Positions 1-9,782 are shown, counted from the first letter of the stretch. The stretch: DNA of 64,000 bases from Enterocloster aldenensis (GCF_003434055.1 NZ_QVEX01000005.1:248001-312000), one strand, 5' to 3'. Made by a program: numbers and translations. The notes: generated from the sequence alone by a model not told the origin.

Positions 1-765
1 GGATGACAGTTCTCCATAGACACCATACGCTGTCCCGCTTAGGTCCATCCCAAGGATATCCCTCACGGTCCCGCTGAGTACCGTGCCGTTCCCATCCACA
101 AGAAGGATATCGGAACCTTCCTCCTGGCGGTAGCTTTCCATCTGTTTATAAAACATATCCTCATTCAGGTTAATCACCAGATGTCCGATTGCATCCCCAT
201 AATACATACCGGAATAAATGCGCTGCACATAGGACGTGATATACGGAATATACGGCTGGACCGGCAAATCGTTCTTCCTGGTGGGAACCCATCCCTCGGA
301 CAGGTCCCGTATGCCGTCCAGCCCGCTGCCCGTCACATAATGCCCATAATCGTACACCCCGTTTATCTTGGTTGTCTTAAGCCCCTCATCGTCCAGCAGG
401 ATGTTAACGGATATGATGTCACCCAGGGAATATGCAACGGAAGACAGGTTCTGGTTCATGTTATTCTGGAACACCATCTGCTCGTAGGAATTCTTATTCT
501 TTTTGTAGTTAAGGATATTATTGATAATACTGTAATTGTTCACCGTTGACCTGGACAAAAGTTCAATGGACTGCATGGACTGCTCCAGCGTATCGCTGAT
601 ATATACTAACATCTGGTACTGTTTTACCTTAAACTGCTGCTCCAGCACCTTTTTATAACTGCTCTGGCTGAAAAAGGAATTCAAAGAAAAAAAAGCAGCC
701 ATGATCAGACAGTTGCTTATAACCCATAACCTGTTAATAGAAATTTTAAATGGCTGTCCCTTCAT
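1..765 (-). CDS. YesM-type sensor histidine kinase, N-terminal part (runs off left edge)
   Basis: The first 255 residues are visible, reading leftwards from an ATG at 763-765 that follows an AGGGGAG ribosome binding site. A short basic start is followed by a membrane segment at about residues 13-32, then a long extracellular region rich in predicted helix (the QSMQSIELLSRS stretch and beyond). This matches the dCACHE-type sensor of YesM/LytS-class sugar-responsive kinases. The kinase core (HisKA-like and HATPase regions) would lie beyond the edge, so the assignment rests on layout and on the adjacent sugar-binding protein gene 138 bp upstream. Such kinases commonly control the neighbouring ABC sugar operon through an AraC-type response regulator, which is not in view. 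It could also be a chemoreceptor-like sensor, but the operon context favours a kinase. Confidence 0.7.
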   Translation of the reverse strand, partial: MKGQPFKISINRLWVISNCLIMAAFFSLNSFFSQSSYKKVLEQQFKVKQYQMLVYISDTLEQSMQSIELLSRSTVNNYSIINNILNYKKNKNSYEQMVFQNNMNQNLSSVAYSLGDIISVNILLDDEGLKTTKINGVYDYGHYVTGSGLDGIRDLSEGWVPTRKNDLPVQPYIPYITSYVQRIYSGMYYGDAIGHLVINLNEDMFYKQMESYRQEEGSDILLVDGNGTVLSGTVRDILGMDLSGTAYGVYGELSS

Positions 766-903
766 GGCGTACTCCCCTTCAGATCACACGGCGTGTCTAC
801 GCTGCAGCGCCCTATCCTTTTGTATTAGAAGGTGCTGCAGCCCAGACTGCAACACCTTCCAAAAGTATATCATATTATGGAATCCCCCACTACCTGCCGG
901 ATT

Positions 904-2244
904 TTATTTGGCGTTATTCACGGATTCCAGTATTGTCTTATAGGCAGCGGCCCCTGCCTCCTCCGGTGTTTTCTGTCCATATCCGGTTGCATACTGCTCG
1001 TCCATTATGGTATTCTCAATCACCGCGCTTCCAGGAACAAGCCACTCATAATCAATCCTCTGCGTATTTTCAATCAGGAGGTTAACGCCATCCACCACAA
1101 GGAGGGCATCTCCCTCCAGTAAAGGTGCAATTGTTTCACGGACAGAATCAGGCGCCGGAACCCCGCGTACCGTCATAAGTATCTTAGCCGCATCTTTATC
1201 ATTGATAAGGAAATCAATTAATGTGGCTGCTTCCTCGGGATGCTTGGAGCTTTTGCCAAGGGTCCATGGCATGGATGCCAGCATATAGGCTCCTCCGTTC
1301 TGTTTGGTTCCTGGAACTAGTGATATTCCCAGTTCTGTCTGGTCGGCCATAGCCGCATGGTCCTGCGGCATTGTTGCAATATGGTTAACCTCACATGCAG
1401 CATCACAGCTTAAGAACAGGTTATCCTGCTGGGACTCCTGCCCAACCGTCATGTCCAGCGGCGGGAATACTCCTGTTTCCCTCCACTTATTATACTGCCC
1501 ATACACATCCCCAAGCGCGGCTGAGAAATCCTGAAGTCCCCCTTCCTCGGTTGCAAACCACTGTCCGGCCTGGCGTACCATTGTCATCGTAAGGAAATAG
1601 GAGGGCTCTTTCATGCCATACTTGCCTGTCTTGTCATAAATCTCCTGACATGCCTTCTCAAAGTCATCCCATGACCAGTCATTGGTGGGATATTCTACCC
1701 CTGCCTCATCGAATATCTGTTTATTCCAGATAAAGAGAGGTCCGTTCAATCCACTTGGCACACCGTACTGCACACCGTTATACTGGGCCCATGTCAATGC
1801 GCTTTCCGGATAATCGTCCAGCTTCAGCTGGTTCCCGATATAAGGCGTCAGGTCACCCAGCTTATCATTGGCCGCCAGACTTGCAAAATATACGTTGTTG
1901 TCCAGCTGGTACACATCCGGTTCCGTGCCGGAAGAAATCTGGGTCATCAGCTTGTCGTGATAACCGTCAAATCCCTGGTATTCCGCGGTCACCTTAATGT
2001 CAGGATGTTTTTCCATGAACAGATCCAGCGCCTTTAACGTGGCCTCATGCCTTGCATCACTGCCCCACCAGGATACCCTCAGTTCCACCGGCTCCCCTGA
2101 AGCCTCCTTTGTGTCCGCTGCCGTTTTCCCCTGCGTTGCTGCCGTATCCGCGGTGGTGGCCTGTGTGGATGAACCACACGCTGATAATACCATTGCCGCA
2201 CCGGCTGCCATTGCTGCTACCTGCAGTTTCGACCATTTCTTCAT
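904..2244 (-). CDS. ABC transporter sugar-binding lipoprotein
   Basis: This is a 446-residue family-1 extracellular solute-binding protein. The N-terminus has a lysine-rich start, a hydrophobic stretch and the lipobox LSAC, so it should be a membrane-anchored lipoprotein, followed by a low-complexity Ala/Thr linker. I chose the ATG at 2244 because GGAGG lies just upstream; an ATG five codons earlier lacks this spacing. The protein should capture a carbohydrate and deliver it to the two permeases encoded upstream in the same direction (5362-6210 and 6228-7118). The adjacent alpha-mannosidase and mannose-6-phosphate isomerase suggest a mannose-containing oligosaccharide. No ATPase gene is present here, so a shared MsmK-type ATPase elsewhere probably energises uptake. 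The ligand is inference. Confidence 0.88.
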   Translation of the reverse strand: MKKWSKLQVAAMAAGAAMVLSACGSSTQATTADTAATQGKTAADTKEASGEPVELRVSWWGSDARHEATLKALDLFMEKHPDIKVTAEYQGFDGYHDKLMTQISSGTEPDVYQLDNNVYFASLAANDKLGDLTPYIGNQLKLDDYPESALTWAQYNGVQYGVPSGLNGPLFIWNKQIFDEAGVEYPTNDWSWDDFEKACQEIYDKTGKYGMKEPSYFLTMTMVRQAGQWFATEEGGLQDFSAALGDVYGQYNKWRETGVFPPLDMTVGQESQQDNLFLSCDAACEVNHIATMPQDHAAMADQTELGISLVPGTKQNGGAYMLASMPWTLGKSSKHPEEAATLIDFLINDKDAAKILMTVRGVPAPDSVRETIAPLLEGDALLVVDGVNLLIENTQRIDYEWLVPGSAVIENTIMDEQYATGYGQKTPEEAGAAAYKTILESVNNAK

Positions 2245-2260
2245 AACCCCAACCTCCATT

Positions 2261-5200
2261 TTATTTATGTTTGCAAGTTACTTTGTACGTTTTTATTTCA
2301 TACGGATGAATGGTAAACCGTATCTGCCCGTCTGTGACAGGGAGATCCTCCAGATGGCGCTCCAGCAGGTCTGTCTCCTCACACGAATCCACAGAAAATC
2401 CCATCGTCAGGACCACATCATTGACCGTATTGTATGTCTCGAATATCCTGAGCACGATTTCTTCCCCGTCCTCTGATTTCTTCACGGTATCAATGACAAT
2501 ATTATCACAGTTGGTATGGATATAGGAATGTTCATCCCTGGCAGCTTTTCCAGCCTGTACCAGGAGAGGGACATTGGCCTCATATCCGGCCTGAGCCACC
2601 CTGCCTTCTTTTATCCCGCCGTCATGGGGATAGAACCAGTAAGAGAAAGTATGGACTCCCTTATCACATGAATCCGATGGGAAATCCGCACTTCTTAGAA
2701 GACTCAGCACCATATCGGAATCCTGGATGGTATAACCGTATTTACAGTCATTCATCAGGGCCGCGCCGTGGCTTCCATCCGAGATATCGCCCCATTTATG
2801 TCCGCACACCTCGAACCGCGCCTCATCATAGCTGGTGGTGGAATGGTTTGGATGTTCCACATTGCCGAAGGCAATATCATATCTGGCTGTCAGCGTATGT
2901 ATATCCGCGGGGAATTCCACCCTGAGCATCTTCTGCCTTTCATCCCAGTCCACCCTGGTCCTGAATTCCATAAGCGGGGCATGATGGTACATGATGATAT
3001 CCTGCTCCACCGAAGAATGATGGACCGACTTCCTGACGGAAAGGACCGTATATAAGTCATTGTGTTCTTTTATGCACTGGCTGGTTCCGGTAAATGGGAA
3101 CGGGGCCTTGTCCTCCCTCTTTGTGGTTACCTCCCATGCAGACCCCCACTCCACCGGGATGTCTTCCTGAAGCTTAAGGCGGTTGCCCTTCCTTCCATCC
3201 TTTAGTATCTGGCGTCCCGTTGTCTTATCAAATACAGAGACAAGTTCACCGCCCCCGTCAATCCCTACCTGAAGCCAGTCATTGCTTATCTGCGTGATTC
3301 CATTTTCCTGTGTTAACGCGGCCTTTGACTGGGCAGCCGGGCCGTCTGTCCTGTGAGTGAGGTAATATACCTTGTACCCCAGGGCCGGCACATCCTCTGC
3401 CAGGAAGTCAATGGTACCGTCCTCTTTCAGGGCCTGCACCGGATATGCTCCTTTTCCGTCCACCACAGCCTCATATCCCCTGCCGTCAATGGATACCACC
3501 TGCCTGCGGCTCCAGGACAGGGTATTATATACGGTTACCGCCGCTTCATCCGGCTGGGCTATACATCTGAGGTTCTGCCGGATGCTCTCCTGCCCGATTC
3601 CTGCAATCTCCCCATACTCCCGGTCGCACTCCTCATAGACTTCGCGTATACAGGTTCCCGGCAGGATATCATGGAACTGGTTCAATAAAATCTTCTTCCA
3701 TCCTGCCTCCAGGTCCGCGCCCTGGTAGGTGCCATTTTCCAGATACTGGAATACAGATACAATTTCCGCGTCACGGAATAAAAGTTCGCTCTTACGGTTG
3801 TTCTTTTTATTATTGGCGGCAGTGGTATAGGTACCCCTGTGTTTTTCAAAGTACAGTTCCCCTGCCCATACAGGATAATCCTTCTCCTTGTCCAGTTCGT
3901 CAAAATACTGTTTTACGGTCCCAACCGTAACCTCAGGCATCATGGGAACCCTGTTAAGCCTTGTTACCGACTCCAGCATTTCCTTTGTGACGCCGCCGCC
4001 TCCGTCACCATGTCCATAGAGATAGAGAAGTGGGTCTCCATTTTCCTTGTTCTTAAAATGATCCATGGACTGCCTTACACCAGCTGCGGACAGGTCCCCA
4101 TTGTACAGCCCCAGCCCACGCTGCGTACACATGGACATCATCCCTGACAGGACCTCCGTGCCGTCCAGCCCTCTCCATTTGAATACGCTGTATGGAAATT
4201 CATTGGTCTCGTTCCAGGTCAGCTTTGTGGTAAAGAAATAATCCGTCCCTGCCTTCTTAAGGATCTGGGGCATTGCAGAAGAATATCCGAATACATCGGG
4301 CAGGAAGCAGATATTGGAATCGCTTCCCAGTTCCTTCTGGTAGAACCGCTTTCCATACATAATCTGCCGTACAAATGATTCGCCGCTGATCAAGTTGCAG
4401 TCCGGCTCCAGGTACATGCTTCCCAGCGTTTCCCAGCGCCCTTCCTTTACCCGTTCTTTTATCTGGGCAAACAGCTCCGGGTAGTATTTCTGGGCCATCT
4501 CGTAAAGGACCGGCATGCTCTGGCAGAACTTAAAGCTTTCATATTGTTCCATCAGGCGCAGCATGCTGGAAAATGTCCGGCTCACCTTCCTTACTGTTTC
4601 CTTTAGGGTCCAGTGCCATGCCACGTCAATATGGGAGTGTCCTGCAAAATACATCTTTACAGGAATCTTAATCTGATTATATCCGGCAATGGCCTTCACA
4701 TATTCACTGAGGGCCTGTTTCACGCTCTCATCAAAGGTATCTTGTTCTGAATAATCCAGTTTCAGCAGGGCCTGGTAAATTACATGCAGGACACGCTGTC
4801 TTGTGTACTCCTCACCGCAGCCCACAATAAAGTCAAATCCCGTCTTAACTTCAAAATAGAAATCCCATGCCGGCCTGTTAATGGCGGCAATCTCTGACTG
4901 GGTTATCACAACATCTGTCTTAAACACATTGTCGCTGTCTAAAATCAGGTCCTTGCAATACGTTTCAATCTCAACCTTATATTCTTCCCCACCCTGCGCA
5001 CATTCGGACAGCAGAATCATATTCCGGTTAAAGTCCAGTCCATTATAATGGTTTCCATTGACAGAAACGCAGCCCTCGCCTCCAACCTTAAGCAGGAGCA
5101 CTGCGGTCTCGCCTTTATAACCGGCGTCCAGTACAATATGGTTTTTGAGAAATACGGTCAGATCCGGACTGCCCACATGGATTCCTTCCGCCAGTTCTTC

Positions 5201-5347
5201 CCATTCCCCATCCATCATTTCATATTCTTCGGGATGGCGGTAATAACCTTGCTTTGCCATCCATCCTTTCACAGGCGTCCTGTGCCTGTAAAGCATCTGC
5301 TCCAGACGGTTAATTTCTGACTGGATTTTCTTTTCAACCTTTAACAT
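2261..5347 (-). CDS. GH38 family alpha-mannosidase
   Basis: This 1028-residue protein has no signal peptide and should act in the cytoplasm on imported mannosides. The catalytic N-terminal domain shows the zinc-binding HSHIDVAWHW motif (H239, D241) and the LPDVFGYS motif whose Asp (about D351) is the expected nucleophile. The middle and C-terminal beta-rich domains typical of GH38 follow. The start is the ATG at 5347, preceded by GAGGAGG; a longer reading frame upstream overlaps the permease gene and is unlikely to be used. The solute-binding protein gene follows after 16 bp. Together with manA and the ABC transporter this suggests degradation of alpha-mannosides, perhaps N-glycan fragments, to mannose and then fructose-6-phosphate. 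Linkage specificity cannot be read from sequence. Confidence 0.93.
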   Translation of the reverse strand: MLKVEKKIQSEINRLEQMLYRHRTPVKGWMAKQGYYRHPEEYEMMDGEWEELAEGIHVGSPDLTVFLKNHIVLDAGYKGETAVLLLKVGGEGCVSVNGNHYNGLDFNRNMILLSECAQGGEEYKVEIETYCKDLILDSDNVFKTDVVITQSEIAAINRPAWDFYFEVKTGFDFIVGCGEEYTRQRVLHVIYQALLKLDYSEQDTFDESVKQALSEYVKAIAGYNQIKIPVKMYFAGHSHIDVAWHWTLKETVRKVSRTFSSMLRLMEQYESFKFCQSMPVLYEMAQKYYPELFAQIKERVKEGRWETLGSMYLEPDCNLISGESFVRQIMYGKRFYQKELGSDSNICFLPDVFGYSSAMPQILKKAGTDYFFTTKLTWNETNEFPYSVFKWRGLDGTEVLSGMMSMCTQRGLGLYNGDLSAAGVRQSMDHFKNKENGDPLLYLYGHGDGGGGVTKEMLESVTRLNRVPMMPEVTVGTVKQYFDELDKEKDYPVWAGELYFEKHRGTYTTAANNKKNNRKSELLFRDAEIVSVFQYLENGTYQGADLEAGWKKILLNQFHDILPGTCIREVYEECDREYGEIAGIGQESIRQNLRCIAQPDEAAVTVYNTLSWSRRQVVSIDGRGYEAVVDGKGAYPVQALKEDGTIDFLAEDVPALGYKVYYLTHRTDGPAAQSKAALTQENGITQISNDWLQVGIDGGGELVSVFDKTTGRQILKDGRKGNRLKLQEDIPVEWGSAWEVTTKREDKAPFPFTGTSQCIKEHNDLYTVLSVRKSVHHSSVEQDIIMYHHAPLMEFRTRVDWDERQKMLRVEFPADIHTLTARYDIAFGNVEHPNHSTTSYDEARFEVCGHKWGDISDGSHGAALMNDCKYGYTIQDSDMVLSLLRSADFPSDSCDKGVHTFSYWFYPHDGGIKEGRVAQAGYEANVPLLVQAGKAARDEHSYIHTNCDNIVIDTVKKSEDGEEIVLRIFETYNTVNDVVLTMGFSVDSCEETDLLERHLEDLPVTDGQIRFTIHPYEIKTYKVTCKHK

Positions 5348-5361
5348 ATAGGCCTCCTCTT

Positions 5362-6210
5362 TTATCCTTTTAGTCCTGATGTGCTGACCCCATCCACAAA
5401 GTACTTCTGAAGGCAGAAGAACATCACGATTGCCGGAAGCACAGAACATAATGCCATGGCCATGACCGCTCCCCAGTTGTCTGCCCCGGTGGCGTCAATG
5501 GTTGTCCGCATTGCCAGGGCAACTGTATAAAGGTCAACCTTTGTCAGGTAAATCAGCTGATTCTGGAAATCATCCCAATTCCACATGAATGCAAAGATAG
5601 CAACAGAGAACAGGGACGGTTTGCACAGCGGGAAAATGATTCTTACAATGATACTGAACGTGGAACATCCGTCTATCTTGGCAGCCTCATCCAGTTCCTT
5701 TGGTATACCTTTGATGAACTGGGCCACCAGATAGATGAAGAACCCTCCTCCATTTCCAACCCCTAGGGCCGTGGGAATGATAAAGGGCAGATATGTATTA
5801 AGCCACCCAATCTTGCTGAATACCACATACCGGGACACAAGGGTTGTTGTGGCCGGAAGCATGATTGTCAGGAATAAGACGCTGAACCAGAATGACTTAA
5901 ACCTGAAGTCCACCCTTGCAAAGGCATATCCCACGAACAGGCTGATGACAAGGCTGCACACCACACAGTTGATGACCACAAAAAATGTATTCATGAAAAA
6001 CTTACCAAAGGTATACGGCCTGACCAATTTCCATCCGGCTGCAAAATTGTCAAACCGGAACTGGCTGGGAAGCAGGTCCGGGCTTGACAGCACCTCCGAT
6101 GAGGGCTTAAGGGCCGCAAATATCATCCATATCAGAGGATACAGCATAATCAGGCCAAGGAGGCTGATCAGGATATATACAATGAATTTCGTTAATGTAC
6201 TCCGTTTCAA
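5362..6210 (-). CDS. ABC sugar transporter permease (MalG/LacG type)
   Basis: This 282-residue integral membrane protein has about six membrane segments. The EAA loop, beginning at ELDEAAKIDG, is the site where the ATPase docks. Its length and its C-terminal ending (DGVSTSGLKG) are typical of the MalG-like subunit of CUT1 sugar importers. It follows the other permease gene with an 18-bp gap and precedes the alpha-mannosidase gene by 14 bp, so all are probably on one transcript. It should form the inner-membrane channel with the permease encoded at 6228-7118. Confidence 0.92.
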   Translation of the reverse strand: MKRSTLTKFIVYILISLLGLIMLYPLIWMIFAALKPSSEVLSSPDLLPSQFRFDNFAAGWKLVRPYTFGKFFMNTFFVVINCVVCSLVISLFVGYAFARVDFRFKSFWFSVLFLTIMLPATTTLVSRYVVFSKIGWLNTYLPFIIPTALGVGNGGGFFIYLVAQFIKGIPKELDEAAKIDGCSTFSIIVRIIFPLCKPSLFSVAIFAFMWNWDDFQNQLIYLTKVDLYTVALAMRTTIDATGADNWGAVMAMALCSVLPAIVMFFCLQKYFVDGVSTSGLKG

Positions 6211-6227
6211 TCGGTTCCCCTCCTCTC

Positions 6228-7118
6228 CTAATCATCATAATTCAGGAACTTCTTTTCCAGCAGATGCAGGATAAGCGCTGTGCCGGCAATCATGACCAGT
6301 AAGGCCCAGGATAAGGCTGATGCATATCCCACATTAAAATATTTAAAAGCATGCTGATACAGATAAATCACATAAAGCATGGCGGAATTTAAAGGACCGC
6401 CTCTTCCATTAAAAATAGTATACGGCGCCGCAAACATCTGGAATGCATTAATGGTCTGCATCAGTATGTTAAATGACATCATCGGCATGATTCCCGGCAG
6501 CGTTATATGTATGAATTTAGCCATCCTGCCTGCGCCGTCCATACTCGCCGCTTCATACAGTGAGGAGGGAATCTGTTTCAGGCCGGCCAGGAACACCACC
6601 ATGGATGACCCAAACTGCCACACTGTCAACAGGGAAATGGTAAAGAGCGTGTATTTGGGATTGCCAAGCCATGATACCCCTTGAATGCCCACCTGGGCCA
6701 GCAGTGCATTAATCACACCGTCCTTTACAAACAGGGCCTTCCACAGGATTGCAACCGCAATACTGGAACCAAGGATGGACGGGATATAGTAAACCGTCCG
6801 GAAAATCCCAATCCCCTTAATCTTCATGTTCAGTATCAAAGCAATACAGAGGGCAAAGACTATCTTGGCAGGCACCGCTATGAACACATACTTAAAGGTA
6901 ACCTTGACCGACTGGTAAAACACATCGTCCTGAAACATTTTCCCGTAATTGTCCAGGGCAATGAAGGATGGCTCGTTCAGCAGGTTATAATTCGTAAATG
7001 ACATTAGGAAACTATGTATGATTGGCCAGAGCTGAAAACAGATGATTCCTATAATCCACGGTAAAATCAGGATATAACCTATCAGATTGGCCCTGGTCTG
7101 TATTTTTTTCTGACTCAT
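6228..7118 (-). CDS. ABC sugar transporter permease (MalF/UgpA type)
   Basis: This 296-residue membrane protein has about six membrane segments and an EAA loop starting at SLYEAASMDGAG. A short cytoplasmic N-terminus precedes the first helix, as in MalF/LacF-like subunits of CUT1 importers. The ATG at 7118 follows a GGGGGTAAAG ribosome binding site. It is the first transporter gene of the leftward operon. A 177-bp AT-rich gap separates it from manA and may hold a separate promoter. Confidence 0.92.
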   Translation of the reverse strand: MSQKKIQTRANLIGYILILPWIIGIICFQLWPIIHSFLMSFTNYNLLNEPSFIALDNYGKMFQDDVFYQSVKVTFKYVFIAVPAKIVFALCIALILNMKIKGIGIFRTVYYIPSILGSSIAVAILWKALFVKDGVINALLAQVGIQGVSWLGNPKYTLFTISLLTVWQFGSSMVVFLAGLKQIPSSLYEAASMDGAGRMAKFIHITLPGIMPMMSFNILMQTINAFQMFAAPYTIFNGRGGPLNSAMLYVIYLYQHAFKYFNVGYASALSWALLVMIAGTALILHLLEKKFLNYDD

Positions 7119-7161
7119 CAGTCGCTTTACCCCCTTATCAAACCTATTGCTGTTATTTTAG

Positions 7162-7238
7162 GTTTTTTGTGGCATTATCACAACAGTACAAATCCTCACT
7201 TTTTCTTCTTTTTCTACAAACTTTATAGTTTTTTGTGG
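7162..7238. repeat. Direct repeat GTTTTTTGTGG upstream of the permease operon
   Basis: The 11-mer GTTTTTTGTGG occurs at 7162-7172 and again at 7228-7238, 66 bp apart (about six helical turns), in the AT-rich gap between manA and the first permease gene. The spacing fits a pair of regulator sites, for example for the response regulator expected to partner the YesM kinase, but poly-T runs also make chance repeats likely. Confidence 0.3.
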
Positions 7239-7295
7239 TTTTTAAATAATAAATATGCAAAATGCACAGTTTTTGGTTATTTGATAGGTATAATC

Positions 7296-8381
7296 CTATT
7301 GAGGGCCGCGCATCATCAGCAGGGATACCGGCTCATTGCCGGTACTTGTTATGGTGTATTCCCCAGAGACAGCAGGTATAAAGAACTGGTCGTTGATTCC
7401 AACTGTATATTCATGGACACTGCTCTTTAATATGCCTTTCCCTGATAGCACATAAAGGCAGCCGTATACCCCATCCCCCTGAAAGCTGCACGCGCCTTTT
7501 ACATCCATCCTCTCTATCTGGAAACAGGGAGTATCCTTATATCCGATAATCCTGCGTTTAATCCCCTGGCTCCATTCCACGTCCTCTGCGCGGATGCCGA
7601 AATGTCCCCTTACCTCATCCTCACTCATACCGCAATAGGAAAAGCAGTCAAACATCTTCTCAAAGCCCAGACCCTGGTGGCACATCCTGTCATCTATCCG
7701 GAACCCGGACGGCGTTACCTTCTCCACCCGTATGGTGTAATCCGTGGGTTCCTGGATTTCAATTATCATACAGCCGCTTCCGATTGCATGGGGAACTCCC
7801 CCTTTAACAAGATACGTTTCCCCGGGGGTTACCTGGATTCTGTTGAGCAGGCTTAACATTTTAACATAGTCCTGCCGCTCAAAACATCTCACCCACTCCT
7901 CCCTGGTGATTCCTTCCTTAAACCCCAGATAGATGCAGGCAGGCTCCTGACCGTCGCTTCTGGTGCCCAGTATGTACCAACATTCCGTCTTGCCGAACCG
8001 GCTGTTAAAAAGGCGTCCGGCCTTCTCACGGTCCGGATGGACCTGTATGGTCAGGCGCTCCTCACTGTCTATCATTTTAATCAGGACGCCTGTTGACGCT
8101 CCCCATCTGCCCACATGTCCCTTTCCCAGCATTTCCTCCGGATTGGACAGGATCAGCTGCTTGAGGGATATCTCCCTGTCTTCATCCAGACGGCAGATTC
8201 CTTCCTCTATCTCCTCCCGGCCTGCATTCAGCGCCCTTGTTGTGGAAAACATCCATTCTTCCGGGAAATGGCCGTCCTTTGCCCCCTGTTCGCCATGGAT
8301 ACGTCCAATTTCCCTGCCCCCTGTATAGGTCCTCCACACACGCTCCCCCCTAAGTTTTAATGGCCCATATGAATCTGACAT
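7296..8381 (-). CDS. manA: Mannose-6-phosphate isomerase, class I
   Basis: This 361-residue enzyme should interconvert mannose-6-phosphate and fructose-6-phosphate in the cytoplasm, using one zinc ion. The metal ligands of the type I family are visible: Q113 and H115 in TIQVHPD, E133 in GKTECWYIL, and H198 in GGVPHAIGSG. A C-terminal cupin-like segment completes the fold. It lies upstream of the ABC permeases and the alpha-mannosidase in the same direction, so it probably channels mannose released from imported mannosides into glycolysis after phosphorylation. No mannokinase gene is seen nearby. Confidence 0.93.
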   Translation of the reverse strand: MSDSYGPLKLRGERVWRTYTGGREIGRIHGEQGAKDGHFPEEWMFSTTRALNAGREEIEEGICRLDEDREISLKQLILSNPEEMLGKGHVGRWGASTGVLIKMIDSEERLTIQVHPDREKAGRLFNSRFGKTECWYILGTRSDGQEPACIYLGFKEGITREEWVRCFERQDYVKMLSLLNRIQVTPGETYLVKGGVPHAIGSGCMIIEIQEPTDYTIRVEKVTPSGFRIDDRMCHQGLGFEKMFDCFSYCGMSEDEVRGHFGIRAEDVEWSQGIKRRIIGYKDTPCFQIERMDVKGACSFQGDGVYGCLYVLSGKGILKSSVHEYTVGINDQFFIPAVSGEYTITSTGNEPVSLLMMRGPQ

Positions 8382-8699
8382 GTTCTTCTACCCCTTCCTT
8401 TATCTTTTATTGTTTTGCCGCCAGGCCATTTTGGAACATCCATTTTGTCCCATAATGCCCAGGTTTATTTCCAGCATATGAAATTCTGCTTTTTATGCAA
8501 CGGTACAATCCATCAAAAAAACCTCCATTCTCTTAATTCAGCGCATAATTTAGCCTGTCCTAAGAAAAAATACTGGTAATCTGCTATAAAGTAGTATATA
8601 ATGGGCAAAGATGATGAGGCGAAGGTGTTCCTTTTGCCTCTTTGTTGTCTGATAAACAATATTGCTTATGATGATAGATTCAGGAAAGAGGGTGACAAC
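8382..8699. other. Divergent intergenic region between manA and the DUF3881 gene
   Basis: I see no gene in these 318 bp. A TATAAT at 8597-8602 could be the -10 box of the rightward DUF3881 promoter, but the matching -35 (around 8574) is poor. The leftward manA promoter should also lie here; I could not fix its boxes. Confidence 0.4.
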
Positions 8700-9578
8700 A
8701 TGCATAAGTTTATGCGGACCATTGGATTCAGTATGTACCAGAAGAAACAGGATATGGAAAAACTGCTGCGGCGCCTGGCAAAAGAGGCTGAGCGCATAGG
8801 ACAGCTATCTGAACGGGAAGGCAGTACGTTCTGCGAACTGCGGGCAGAGACAGCCCCTGGCATGGGTGTTGCCATGGCTGGTGAGATGAGCCCCAAGGGA
8901 ACCTTCAGCCGGGAGTATTACTTTCCTTATGTTACCAGCACAGATGTAAGCTCTGATGCGGAATGTTCCGTCCAGCGCCATACGGAGCGGGAGACATACG
9001 CCGGACTGCTGGACGAATACAGGGTGGGGATTTCCCTGATTTTCTATATAGAAAACTCCATGGAGTACCGTATGCGGCACGCCGGGCGCCAGGCAGTCCT
9101 TCCTCACGGCGCAGCCCTGACAGGGTTGTGTGTCCAGGGCCGGATCCTGCTTCCCATCCAGAAAACAGAACAGCAGGCCGAGGATTCCAGGATGGCCGCC
9201 CGCAAGCGCAGCAGTCTCTTGGAAGCAGCCAAGCGCGGGGACGAGGATGCCATCGAGACGCTGACCATTGAAGACATCGACCTCTATTCCATGGTGTCCA
9301 GGCGCATTGCCCATGAGGATGTGTACTCCATCATAGAAACCTGCTTCATGCCCTGCGGTGTTGAATGCGACCAGTATTCGGTCATTGGCGGGATAACAGC
9401 GGTTGATTTGAACAAAAACAGGATAACAGGCGAGGAGATTTACAATCTGACCCTGGACTGTAATGACATGGTTTTCCATGTGATAATCAACAAACAGGAC
9501 CTCTTAGGAGAGCCCAAAACAGGCCGCCGTTTTAAAGGCCAGGTGTGGATGCAGGGAACTTTGAAATTTGAGGCTTGA
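8700..9578 (+). CDS. DUF3881 family protein
   Basis: This 292-residue protein matches my recollection of DUF3881, a family of unknown function common in Lachnospiraceae. It begins MHKFMRTIGFSMY and has no signal peptide or membrane segment, so it is probably cytoplasmic. I chose the ATG at 8700 because AGGAAAGAGGGTG lies upstream; an in-frame ATG at 8601 sits inside the likely -10 region. It is a single-gene unit, with a GC-rich inverted repeat and a tRNA downstream. No catalytic motif stands out. Confidence 0.75.
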   Translation: MHKFMRTIGFSMYQKKQDMEKLLRRLAKEAERIGQLSEREGSTFCELRAETAPGMGVAMAGEMSPKGTFSREYYFPYVTSTDVSSDAECSVQRHTERETYAGLLDEYRVGISLIFYIENSMEYRMRHAGRQAVLPHGAALTGLCVQGRILLPIQKTEQQAEDSRMAARKRSSLLEAAKRGDEDAIETLTIEDIDLYSMVSRRIAHEDVYSIIETCFMPCGVECDQYSVIGGITAVDLNKNRITGEEIYNLTLDCNDMVFHVIINKQDLLGEPKTGRRFKGQVWMQGTLKFEA

Positions 9579-9608
9579 TTTTTTTCCCAATATAGGTTAT
9601 TATATATT

Positions 9609-9633
9609 GCGGGCCGTATGAATTACGGCCCGC
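9609..9633. terminator. Perfect GC-rich hairpin after the DUF3881 gene
   Basis: A perfect 10-bp stem (GCGGGCCGTA at 9609-9618 with its complement at 9624-9633) encloses a 5-base loop. It lies between the DUF3881 gene and tRNA-Arg. No T-tract follows on the plus strand, so termination is plausible but not certain. Confidence 0.45.
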
Positions 9634-9656
9634 AGTAAAATGCATATGATGCATAT

Positions 9657-9730
9657 GTTTCTGTAGCTCAGCAGGATAGAGCGTCCGCCTCCTAAGCGGA
9701 AGGCCAGCGGTTCGAATCCGCTCAGGAACA
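9657..9730 (+). tRNA. tRNA-Arg, anticodon CCT
   Basis: A complete cloverleaf can be drawn. The acceptor stem is GTTTCTG with CAGGAAC, positions 8-9 are TA, and the D-arm stem is GCTC/GAGC. The anticodon stem TCCGC/GCGGA has loop CTCCTAA, giving anticodon CCT. The T-arm is AGCGG-TTCGAAT-CCGCT and the discriminator base is A. The 3' CCA is not encoded. It reads AGG arginine codons. A rho-independent terminator follows within 10 bp. Confidence 0.96.
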
Positions 9731-9739
9731 TTGGTGCAA

Positions 9740-9782
9740 CGCCGGAAACCTTTTTATAAGATTTCCGGCGTTTATGTTTTTT
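9740..9782 (+). terminator. Terminator after tRNA-Arg
   Basis: A perfect 9-bp stem, CGCCGGAAA at 9740-9748 with TTTCCGGCG at 9762-9770, is followed by a T-rich tract with a run of six Ts. It sits 9 bp after the tRNA 3' end and should stop its transcription. Confidence 0.85.
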
